From positions 4,069,952 to 4,133,951 of the forward strand of contig NW_020194684.1 in the NCBI RefSeq assembly GCF_002865645.1: DNA of 64,000 nucleotides, written 5' to 3'. Below the pieces are notes generated by a model that was not told the DNA's origin, ran no database searches, and saw only the letters and a list, made by a program, of their open reading frames with translations. Positions 1-10,089 of this stretch are shown piece by piece. The translations under genes and the position numbers were made by a program. Positions within the stretch are counted from its first letter, which is position 1. The number at the start of each line of letters is the position of its first letter. Origin of the DNA: Hyaloscypha bicolor E. Taxonomy: Eukaryota; Ascomycota; Leotiomycetes; Helotiales; Hyaloscyphaceae.

Positions 1-834
1 GACTCATCGGAGCTGCTCGCGTGACCGAGGCATATTCGGCTTCCTTCTCCTGCTCGTTTTGACCATTAGTTTGCCAGGGTAGAGCGATTTGGTGAGGTGG
101 AACTTCTATTACTGCAAGGGGTCTCGGTGGGCGAAGAGCTTGCTCAAATTGACGTAGCATAGGATAATCGATCTCTTTTGCCTGTCTTCCGAGCTCAAGA
201 GGGTAAGTGACTCTTTTAAGATTGAGCGAGACCAGGGATACTAGATCCAGATGGGATGAGACAAGCTTGAGGTTGGAGGAAACCAAGTCTGCATGGGAAT
301 CTCTGTCACTCGATTAGAAATCTAGTTGCACAACATAGAAGAGGTCTTGTACCGTAGTTCGCTGACCAATCCGTGTGTGGCCATTTGTATATCGAATGCT
401 GCAAGGTGGAGGAACAGCATCAGCTTCTCTCGAAGCCTTTGAACCTCGTCCTGTTCGGTTGGCCATTTTACCGTTTCATACAGAGTGAGAACCTGTGTTT
501 TCGTGAATTCTACTCTCTGCAGCCAGTTGGATCGTCGCGGCCGAATGGCTTTTGTTTGGGGATTGGCGTTCTGGATCAGGAGCATATGCCTTCGGATAAA
601 CACCGTACACTGTTCTCGAAGTTGCTGGTGGGACTGTGCCAGACGGTCATCTTGAGGAAGCGCGGATTTCCGCTTCTCCCACTCAGACAAGCGACTGACG
701 ACATGGATGAACTCATCGAAAAACTGTGTAGCCTCGAACTTGGCGTTCAAAGGGCCGTCAGACACAGCGTCATAGACCGCCCAAATAACCTTCAGACCTG
801 CGATGATATCACCAACGGACCACCCAAACGACAT
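1..834 (-). CDS. Fungal protein of unknown function, N-terminal part (runs off the window)
   Basis: The reading frame starts with ATG at 834 and opens with MSFGWSVGDIIAGLKVIWAV, an amphipathic helical start seen on many fungal proteins with large helical or STAND-like architectures. Exon 1 runs 834-353. A 50-base intron (352-303, GTACAA...GACAG with a CTAAT branch site) joins it in phase to exon 2, which is open to the window edge and reads RDSHADLVSSNLKLVSSHLD. The visible part holds no catalytic motif, so no function is assigned. The short frame on the opposite strand over the same bases is a shadow. The start and the intron are well supported by the reading frame; the family is an impression only. 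Confidence 0.6.
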
Positions 835-2100
835 CGCGGAGTAGAAGGAGAAAAATATTAGGAAGGAAGGCCGTCAGCGTGCATGGGAGAGGTTTGTTCT
901 TGGGAGGGGGACTAGCGCCGACGAGGGCTGGGGCAGGACCCGCGAACCGTCCGCGCAGGGCCTTGTGAACGTTTGCAGCACCCGCATCATACGGATATCA
1001 GGTTATTGGACGTTCAAAAAACCGAGGTCACACAGAACAGGCAGCAGGATTGGCTTGGGGCTTCGTTGAGCTCCCTGGACCCTGGTATCCCTTGCTATTG
1101 CGGCTACAGCCTTAATCCAACTGTTCCAACGCAAGCCCAGTCCGCCAGTTGGACTGATTCCGGTCTGGCGGGAGCGTTCCAAGAGCTGCGCCCCGCCTAA
1201 GTCCTGGCCAAGAGGCCGGTGTGAGGGCACGGGATGGTAATTATTGGCGCTTGTATCGGATGTCTGCACAGTGCACAGAACAAAGCTCGAATCGCGATAC
1301 CTTGATACGGCGCGTGAAGTGAAGTGTCGTCAAATTTGAAGCGACTCGACCCCTGAGAATGCGGCACGTTTTCCTCGCTTATCCCAAATAAGGCTAGTGG
1401 GGGAAGAGCCTAAATATAACTTCAAATAAGTAAATTAGGTAATCCAGGCCAAGAGAACGTCAAATTCCAAAAAACACGAGATGATTTCTAGCAAGTGTGG
1501 ACGCTCATCCTATTCAAGCATGGTTTTCCCTACAAGTAGTGAGCCGGGCGCCGATACCATGTTGCATTCGGGGCAAGGTTTTCCCGTCCATGCCATCTCA
1601 GACACAGAAAGCAGTGATACTTAACTTTCCTCGGCCCAAGTGGACTTGGGAAGTTAATGAACTCTGACAAAAGGCACGGTATCGTCGCCGGATCCCGATA
1701 GATACTGTATTGTAGTGCAAAAACATCGCCCAGCTCTGGTGGATCCCGCGGCTTGTAGTCTGTGCATGACGCCCACTCTCTCCTCTCCACCCAAACAGTG
1801 GGGATCTATCCTTCAGTGGAAGCAGAAGTGGCAGTGCGGGACTCTGCAGACGCCTCATCAATAGTCCCTGTTCTCAGCCTCGCGGGAAGCCTCAGGGGTC
1901 GGAGCACCTTGAAATTATCACGAACCTCACGACAGAAAACCACCACGTGCCTTCTTTGGGTGGGCTGCAATATTTTCAGTCACCTATACCACTATCGATA
2001 AGTGAAAAATCAAGCTCTTGATGTGTATATTTGCTAGGAGCACTTAAGAGTTGCGTCTCAAGGGCAGGCTGCATCAGGTTTCCCGAGAACAAACGCGAAA
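835..2100. other. Intergenic, no gene seen
   Basis: Only short, mutually overlapping frames without recognisable domains occur here. The stretch separates two divergent genes (minus-strand gene ending upstream and the transporter starting at 2101), so it should hold both promoters, but I cannot point to a specific site. Confidence 0.5.
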
Positions 2101-4751
2101 ATGGTGCTCTGGGGCTTCAGATGGCTCAGACTCTTTCTCAATCCTTTCTCCAAAGATAGTTTTGAGCATATCAGTGTAAATTCCTTTCAGAAACCTCTCA
2201 TTCGAAGGGGTATTGATGCAACTTATCTAGGAATCCGATAGACGACTTTACATCCTCGAACGACTCGAGGGCGCAGAATTCTCAGAATGGTCATGGGTAG
2301 TAATCGTTGCCGGGGTCGGCTTCTTCACCGATGCCTATGCCATCTTTGCCATCAATATGGTTGTTCCAATGCTCGGGATAATATACTATGCCGACAATAA
2401 CGGTGTCATGCCCCATAACTACGACATTGCCTTGAGCGTGGTTACTCTTGGAGGATCGATCATTGGACAAATTGGGTTCGGTTTTGCTGCTGATATATGG
2501 GGCAGACGAAAGATGTATGGGACGGAATTGGTCATCACTATTGCTGCGACTCTTGGGATTGTCATGTCGTCGAACGGAACCGAGGGATCTATGTCAGTGA
2601 TTGCATGGTTGTTGGTATGGCGATTTGTGCTTGGGATAGGCATTGGTGCTGAGCAAGTACCCCATTTCATTTGTCTCGTTGGAATTTCGCATGTAACTTC
2701 ATGGAATCACCTGCTGACTGCTCTTTTTAGCTATCCTTTGAGTGCTGTCATCTGTTCAGAGTAAGTTAATCAGCACTCAGAACGAACAATCGTCTAATAT
2801 CGGTTCTAGGTTTGCGCCCACACGACTAAGAGGCAGGATGTTAACAGCTGTATTCATGTGTCAACCTCTTGGCCAGCTCGCGGCCACACTCGTGACGTTG
2901 ATTGCCACAGCCAGACAACGAAATAGCATTCCTGCAGATGCAACCTCCCAATCTTGTGATGCTCAATGCAGAATGACCTTGGATTCAATTTGGCGCTGGA
3001 TCATTGGTGTTGGAGTTATCCCCGCAGTTGTTGCTCTGTGGTTTCGACTCACCATCATTGAATCACCAAGATACACCGCAGATGTCGGACGCGACACCCG
3101 CAAAGCAGCTTCAGAATTAGATCGATACCTGCTTATGCAAACAGCAGCTCTATCGGCCATGTCCGTTATTAACAAGCAGGACGGCCACCCACTGCGGCGT
3201 ATGTCGACTGAAGATTCCGGCGTGGCAAGCGACGATGGATCCCCTGAGCCGGATCGCTCACGATCGCCATATGAAATCAGTCCCGCCCTGCCAAGCAACC
3301 AAAATCCTGCAAACGGCAATAACTTTGGCAGGGCAACTGAAGTTAGATCCATCTCAATCCACTCGTGGGTAGCTAGCGAGGACGGACATATCTCTCGAAC
3401 TTCATCGCCACTTCCATACCAACCAAAGACCACTCAAGATCCCGAAGAACACTTCCTCGAAGTCCTAGAACCTGAAGACGCAGAAATTCCCACGCCCCCA
3501 GCCCCATCCTGGAAAGACTTCAAACAATACTTCTGGCACGATGGCAACCTTCGAACTCTGATCGCAACCTCCTTCTGCTGGTTCTGTGTCGATCTGCCGT
3601 TCTACGGCCTCGGAATGAATTCTCCAAAGATTATCACCACGATCTGGTATGGTAAAAACCCGCCCCCGATACAAATATACTCCATTATCACGCACAACGT
3701 CTGGCAAAGTCTGATTATCGTGTCACTTGGCGCAATAACCGGGTGCGCCATCACGCTGGTAGCAATCGACAAGCTGGGCCGGCGAAATATCCAAATCAAC
3801 GGCTTCTTTTGGCTCTTCATTCTCTTCGTCGTGATCGGCGGATCCTTCAACCATCTGTATGAAATAGGGGGGTCATCTGCCATCATTGTACTGTACATTT
3901 TGTGTCAAATATTCTTCAATTTTGGTATGTAATACTTCCAGCCCTCACAACCTAGCCGACTAACTCTCCAGGTCCAAACACCACTACATACATTGTTCGT
4001 CTCCCCCTACTTTCCTCAACCATCACGTGATGCCCTAGTTAACACCTCCCAACCTTAGATGCCAGCAGAACTCTTCCCCACACGGTACCGCAGCCTGTGC
4101 CACGGCATCTCCGCCGCCTTCGGGAAACTAGGTTCTGTGATTGCCCAGCTATTCCTAGCCTACATAAACTACGGCCACGGGATCGACTACCAGAAGATCA
4201 ACAAATGGCTTCCTTACTCACTCCTCATGTACGCTCCCCTTCTCCTTCTTCTCCCTCTCTCTCCGCCCCTCCAAATCTTATAATCTATCTCAAGCCAATG
4301 CTAACGAATCTCATCCAGTTTCTCAATATTCATGCTCCTCGGCCTCCTAACCACAATCCGCATGCTGCCCGGCGATGAAACAAACCCCGACACCACCATC
4401 AAAACACTCGAGCAATGGGCCCTCGGCCGCCCGGTTCCCAACGCCTTCGCCACCCACCCACTCTCTCTCTTCACCGCCCGCACCTGGCATCTCGTCGTCC
4501 ACGTGGCCGACCGAATATACATGCTTGCAGATGGGCTGCTGGGAGGAGAAGAGAAGGAGAGGCGGGAGGGGCTGAAGAAGCAGAAACACGAGACGGAGAT
4601 GGAGATGCGGCATATTGAGGAGTTGAGTCGCGGACCAGGGAGTTTTAGGGATATGGATGGCGAAGGGGGGGGAAGGGGACCGAGTCCGTTTGTTAGTGGA
4701 CACGTTGATGGGAATTCGCCGGGGCATTTGAGTCCTGATGTTGGGAGGTGA
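2101..4751 (+). CDS. MFS transporter, inorganic phosphate:H+ symporter family
   Basis: Seven exons: 2101-2175, 2231-2652, 2731-2760, 2810-3924, 3972-3994, 4059-4228 and 4319-4751, giving 755 residues. Family signatures are GVGFFTDAYAIFAINMVVPM (helix 1), the loop GFAADIWGRRKMYG after helix 2, GIGIGADYPLSAVICSEFAP (helix 4) and NFGPNTTTYIMPAELFPTRY (helix 11), all typical of Pho84/GIT-like phosphate carriers of the plasma membrane. A long charged loop of about 200 residues separates the two six-helix halves, and the C-terminal tail is hydrophilic. The third exon is only 30 bases and the fifth only 23. The intron after exon 2 has a GC donor (GCAAGT). The first exon is the least certain: it was chosen because ATG 2101, a GTAAAT donor and a CTAG acceptor keep the phase. 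Substrate could be phosphate or a glycerophosphodiester. Confidence 0.85.
2653..2730 (+). other. GC-AG intron in the transporter gene
   Basis: The donor is GCAAGT, directly after the two bases GA, and the acceptor is TTTTTAG. Only this join restores the family motif GADYPLSA; the GT that lies four bases downstream breaks the frame. The intron is 78 bases with no in-frame stop, so retention would insert 26 residues rather than truncate the protein. Confidence 0.85.
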
Positions 4752-5164
4752 ACTTTGTTGGCTAAATAATGAGGAATAATTTGTAAATAATATATACGTA
4801 GTCATAGACTATTCTAAGAGCTCTCTCAAGTTCGAGAATGTGGACTTTGCTTAGGCGAGAAAAAAGGGGCGTCACGGATTAAGCGAGGTCGCTTCCAGGC
4901 GAGGGACTTGGACCAAGGTGATATTTGATCACGTCAGCCAGCTCCTACAGCATGAATTGTAGAAAGCCAAAAAACCAAACGAAAATAAAGCCACGATCCC
5001 GAGGACGAGACCCCCCCCCCCCCTTCCCTCCCCCAGTGCCCGGCCACTATTCGCCCCATCGTCAGGCGCTTTAACTACGAATCGAGGTCCGGGTCCAAGG
5101 CAGCCCCAATTCCCGAAATAGTCTTTGATTCCTGGCGGAGTGTGTTTCGGATCCAAGGAGGACA
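4752..5164. other. Intergenic, no gene seen
   Basis: Contains a C homopolymer/CT-rich run near 5010-5030 and no supported coding region. The frame on the minus strand here lacks recognisable sequence. Confidence 0.4.
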
Positions 5165-6305
5165 TCAGCCCACCTTGCGTAGCGTTATTGAGAATCTCTC
5201 CGGGAAAATGTTGTATGCAATTGTGTCTTCTAAAGTGCATTTTGCGTTGGCTGTGAAGGGCCATGTTTCTATCCTAAGGTCATTCCCAATCTTGCCCAAT
5301 GCTTGAGAAACTTGGTTCGAGAAGGCTGCTAAGCCGTTGGATTCAAGAGGATTCTGTTGGTTCTCCTTTGGCTTGAACCTGTGATCATCACACTCGAAAG
5401 CGAGAAACATTGTCGCAAGGGTTTCAATATGCTGCAGTTGAGCCCAACCATGATCAACACCTCCAATGGAAAGACTACGATAGTGAAGAGCACGTGTTAA
5501 TGCCCTGTGTAGAGCCCGGGTAGTGTGACGGTTCTGGATGTTCTGGCCCTCGGGTTGTGGCTCACAGTCCATGTCAAGGCCAGGATTCCGATTGTCCACC
5601 AGACGTCACACGATCCGGATCTTCGTCAAAAATCTGCGCGCGAAAGCATATGCTCGCCAGAGTTTAAGGTCTGAATGTTGTTCAATGAACTTCATATTCT
5701 CATAAATTTGTTTCAACAAGGCTCCCCCGCTGCCGGGCTCGAACTCAAAACCATCCTACTTTGTTAGCTTACTTGATAATACTCGTTCGTATGGGGAGCT
5801 CACATCTCCAAAGCACCTCAGTTCCTCAATTTGCCAGTCGTCGTCCTTAATGAGATTTTCGATCTTCTGGATGGTAAAGCCTGCGACGGTGGCGTTGATA
5901 GATGGAGAAACGTCTTCCAGAATATACTCTTCTTGGCCATTCATCGAATAAGAGGTGAACATTGTGAGTTGGGTATAGTTCGGTTTCTCTGATAAGGTTT
6001 TGTCACTGTTCCACCGGTTTTTGTTCAACGCCCAGTTGTCGTTATGCAAGTCCTTTTCAAGAAGTTTGGCAACATTCGGTTTTCGCTCCTCGATGTATTC
6101 CCACCTCAGTCGACGCAGTTCATCCCGGCGGAGTGTTCTCCGTCTTCTACGCTGGGAACTGTCCGTCCCTTACAATTGATAAGCGTATTTGCAAACACTC
6201 GAGGTTGAAGCTTCCGAGAGAAGCCATTGGCGGGGGATCAAAGATGCAGTACGCCAAAATCTCCATTCTTCGTTTGTTTTGAAATGGAATGTTATTCATC
6301 TCCAT
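5165..6305 (-). pseudogene. Broken gene of unknown family
   Basis: On the minus strand one frame reads from about 6140 to 5165 and is interrupted only by TAG at 5756-5758 and TGA at 5606-5608; it contains protein-like stretches such as LRRLRWEYIEERKPNVAKLL and GGALLKQIYENMKFIEQHSD. A further short frame upstream begins at an ATG at 6305 and runs to a GTAAGG donor near 6174, which I could not join convincingly. I do not recognise the family. Either two nonsense changes have killed the gene, or the exon structure is different from what I can see. The absence of frameshifts favours point mutation. Confidence 0.4.
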
Positions 6306-6688
6306 TGAGTGCAGCGAACCGAGAAGAACGTTGTTACGAAGAGCGCACACTATGGAATACCAGCGAGAATAAAAGTGTTGTGAGAAAGTTTTTGGGGGGA
6401 AGTTTGTGTAAGATGGAACAGAAATTAAGGATGAAGAAGGAAAGGAACGTCCATCCTTCAGCTCTCTTCTGACGTGAGAAGGAAGGGAGCCTAAGTGCCG
6501 TCCTCGCCCATCACGTGACGAGAACCTTGTTTTCCCTTCTCTAGATTGCTAAGAAAGTCACCGCTGGGCTCAAGCCAGGCCCTTGGACTCTGAGAAAATC
6601 ATATTGTGCATTCATTATTAAATGGCTTCGTGGCCGATTGTCTAGGGTATTACCATTGTCTCATCATTATCATGAATCGTGCATTCAC

Positions 6689-6755
6689 AATCCCTTTTGT
6701 CCAATCCCAATCCCTTCTGTCCCATCCCAATCCCAATCCCTTTTGTTCAATCCCC
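6689..6755 (+). repeat. AATCCC-rich short tandem repeat
   Basis: Imperfect copies of AATCCC, mixed with CTTTTGTCC variants, fill about 65 bases. It lies between the broken gene and the 3' end of the glycosidase gene. No coding role is evident. It resembles but does not match a telomeric repeat. Confidence 0.6.
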
Positions 6756-6814
6756 CAACTCCGATTTATGTCCAGGCTAAACGAAGCTCGAGGCCAAATC
6801 AGCCCCTTCACTGT

Positions 6815-8349
6815 TCACAAGAGTATCCTCTCAGCTAGGGCAGCAGCGACTCCAAGCATCGCTCCACTTCGCCATAAAGTCTCCTTTGGTGCTGCAGCCT
6901 TCGAGCTGCTTGTACCGATAACTTTTCCATTTAAACCACAATTCGAGCCGAAGCATGGGGCTTGGGTGGCAGAACCTACAGCCGTTGTCGTTGCCGTTGG
7001 GGTCGTCGTGATCAAGAATCCCTGTTGATCATAGCTCTTCGGCGCCGTGTTTGCCCCCGAGATGATTGTTCTGGTAGTTGGAAAGCCTCTGTCGTCCCAA
7101 CCCGTGATAGTTTCAAGGCCAACGCCAGAAAGCGGCGAGGAGGGCGAGGGCGATTGGCCCGCTGAGTAAGAGGAGGTTGGTACTGGTAATGTCTAGGATA
7201 TGTCAGTGAGATCTTGAAGAGTGGAAGAACGGAAGGGAGTCCAAGCTTACGTACGGCTGCAGAACTTGCAGGCACGATTTTTCCAGATGAAGTGATAATC
7301 CATCCGCTTGGAACGCCCGCAACAGAGGTAGAGGTGCCAGTTACCGTTGATAAAGTGGTTGCAACCCATGGCCAACCAGTGAGGGTTGAAGTACTACCAT
7401 GCGTGCTTCCGAGACCTGCAGGAATGGAAGGCGAGGCAGAAGTTACCGCTGGTACATCTGCGGTCGCAACTGAACTTGCTGCTCCCCCCGAGTTTCCATT
7501 GATTTTGCCGCCAACAGCTTGAATTGACCCCCAAGTTCCGGAGGTATCTCCATACTTGTATTGTGTGCCAGTCGAGTAATCTGTAACCGCGATAGATTGA
7601 ACGGTCATGGTGAATGGACCGTCGGCGTAGTTGGTAGGTCCTCGAGCCCAAGCTATCGTTCCTGCTGCATTTGACGGATCTCCTCCTGACCAAGCACCAA
7701 ATTTAATCTGCATGGGCGTTTGCGGGTACTGATTTGTATCGGCCGTTGCAGGCGTAAGGACTCGCACAATATTACCTCCAACTGACCAGGTAACTTGTGT
7801 CGCCGTCCATTCCACGGTATATGTAATGAACTCATTCTGGTTGTTCGCGGCGGGGTTGAAAGCTCCACGGTTGTATGTTGTAACGTCGCCTTTGCCAAAG
7901 TAATTGGTCTGAACCTCTGTACCATCCGCTCCAAGCCATTCCATGTCAATCTCGTCGAGGTCGTCCGATTGTAGTACGAGTGTGCTAACAATTCCAGCAC
8001 CCGGAGCCGCCTTCATTGTGATCGAGACCTTCCCAAACATAATGTAGAATACGCTGCTGAGGGTCGGGGCATCGCCGGATTTTGCAACTGTAAAGTGGGC
8101 TCCGCTCGAATCGTAGGTAACTGAACCTGAAGAAGTGAAGGAATTGACAGCGCCTTTCGTAAAGTCGACATTGATTGCTTTTCCTAGAGCAGTATCTGCA
8201 GGGCAGCCGGCTATCTCATGTCAATATCCGTGACTGGAAAGCTGGTGGGGGCACTTACTGGAGTACAGAGGATTGCAGGAAGAGTAGGTCTGGGCAGCTG
8301 CCCATTGGCAGAGCAGTGATGCTACTGTGAGAATTGATCGTGGAAACAT
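6815..8349 (-). CDS. GH16 Crh-like chitin-glucan transglycosylase, secreted, probably GPI-anchored
   Basis: Start ATG is at 8349; the first residues (MFPRSILTVASLLCQWAAAQ) form a signal peptide. Exon 1 is 8349-8259 and exon 2 begins at 8210. Exon 2 carries the GH16 catalytic motif DEIDMEWLG (nucleophile and acid/base glutamates) and the downstream W-rich acceptor loop, as in Crh1/Utr2 enzymes that crosslink chitin to glucan in the wall. A Ser/Thr/Gly-rich linker follows. The last intron has two adjacent donors: GTACGT after 7255 leads to a 126-codon third exon (7192-6815, 474 residues in total), while GTAAGC after 7251 leads to a stop at 7113 and a short hydrophobic tail, LLLLSGPIALALLAAFW, that looks like a textbook GPI signal. 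The family is certain; which C-terminus is made is not. Confidence 0.85.
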
Positions 8350-9921
8350 CGTGTAGAAGAGGGATGGTATGTACAAGAAAGAAAGGACGAGAAAAGGGAT
8401 CTGTCAAGAGATGGGCAACGGTGACGGTCGCACCACTCTGCTACGAATAATGGAAAACTTGGCAGACGAGGTTGTGTCGGTACTTGAAAGTGCGCAGAAT
8501 GCCTGTCTTATTGTTTCCCGAAGTCGGTCAGTACTGGTAGAGGAATGCCTCTGTTGGATGAGTTGTATAATGAGGTGAATGGATATGCGGGTTCATGCAG
8601 CTACCGGTGCAGTCTTTAAAAGGTTGCAGAAGATTAGTTGCCTTCCAGCCACCGACCAAGTCTTTCAATGTCGGCAGCAGCATATTAGTACAGGGTTCAA
8701 TCTGTGATAGCAAGATTTGTATGTGGCGGGACAGCAAGATTCGATGTCGTATAATTGAGAAGAGGCTGGGAGCTGATGCTCAAGTGGTGATGTTTCTCGC
8801 TCAGCCTTGACTCGGAGAAAGAGGAGGCTGGAGTCCGGCAAAAAACGAGGCTGGGGTTTGCGCCCGCCTTTTAGCGGCCGCGCGTGTCACTGCTGTGAGA
8901 CACCACAAGGACCCCCTTATTCATTTTCTATGTGGAACAGATTTGTGGACTAGCTCTCAAAAATCAAATAGTCTGGAAAGCAGATCTGGATCTCCCATTA
9001 TTTGCAAGGGCCGGGGTGCAGTGTTGGCAGAAGCATGGTGTGCTGTCCCGCCGCCGACTCCCAAGCAAATGCGCTTCGCTTCGTAGCAAACGGAGATCTT
9101 GCTGTAACCCTTCTGCTGCAAGGACAAAGTCCTTTTTGATGCAGAGCATCTGATCGCATCTCGAGTCTCCGGTTTATAGTTCTCTGTCTGTGTGTGGCTG
9201 CAGACGCTGCCGTCTGCTATTGAGCTTGGGTCCCGATATCTGGCTGTTTTTGAGGTTGCAGTGGCACGGGAATAACCTCTATTTTCAGGACCAATTCTGT
9301 CCGCCCTTCTCCATCGGCGGAGCTGTTTTGTTGCACAGAACGCACCAATCACAGGGCGGTGAGCGCCGCTCGAATCTTGGTAGGATCGTTTGATCGTTTG
9401 CATCAAAGGGGCCATGTGTGTGTGAGTGTGAGAGGGTTTCAGGGAGGGCGCACGCAACGTTTTCAACTTTGCAGGACCGAGTCAGCCCAAGCCGCCATAG
9501 TCGTGATCATCTGGAAGTGCCGGGCCCGCGATGGCAAGACGGACTTCAGACGGCCAGGCCCAGAGACAGATAGATAGATGCACCTCACGCAGCTGTTGCC
9601 CATATACTCCATCTCCATTCCAGGCCGACGTTTGCGGCGCCGCCGGATGCTCTCCGGCCCTTCTCCGCTTCCTCGCCAGCCCGCGGTGGCCATGACACAA
9701 ACAGCCTTTCTGGCTCTGGCTCTGGCCTGACCTTCGATTCATCGTCGTTTGATGTGGGTGCTGAGCGTGAGGCGTGCGAGTAGCAAGTTGGAGAAAGCGA
9801 CCGAGCGAGCGGGTGAGGGCAGGGCCTTGCTCCTCTTGCCTTGCCTTGTTGCGGGCGTAGCCGAGCTCCTCACTTGAACCACTGACTGAGCCCGTCCCCG
9901 TCCCTACCCACGACACAACCC
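8350..9921. other. Long intergenic region between the GH16 and adenylate cyclase genes
   Basis: The two flanking genes are divergent, so both promoters and a long 5' leader of the cyclase should lie here. The short frames on both strands overlap each other and show no domain or protein-like composition. I see no further gene. Confidence 0.5.
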
Positions 9922-10089
9922 ATGCAATCTTCCATGACATCCTCAAGCCTCACCACCACCACCACCTCCACTCCACCACCCCACGATACACTTCACTCCC
10001 CTCCCGGCCTGCTCCCAGCGATCGCAGAGCATCACCGCACCTCTCCCAAGACTTATGGCCGCCTCTTAACCAAAATTGCTGGTCAATGA
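9922..10089 (+). promoter_or_regulatory. Upstream ORF overlapping the adenylate cyclase start
   Basis: An ATG at 9922 (second in-frame ATG at 9934) opens a 55-codon Ser/Thr/Pro-rich frame that ends in TGA at 10087-10089. The stop shares bases with the main start codon at 10086, giving the ATGA overlap that permits termination-reinitiation. Whether the frame is transcribed depends on the start of the mRNA, which cannot be seen here. Confidence 0.4.

Noticed and set aside
5742..5776. A 17-base intron (GTAAGC..CTAAC..TAG) and a 22-base one near 6174
   Set aside because: Both are far below the size fungal spliceosomes remove, and the first would shift the frame.
6689..6755. AATCCC repeats as interstitial telomere
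   Set aside because: The unit differs from TTAGGG/CCCTAA and copies are imperfect.
9482..9946. 154-codon minus-strand frame upstream of adenylate cyclase
   Set aside because: Low-complexity, no recognisable domain, overlaps other frames; GC-rich leader DNA gives open frames by chance.
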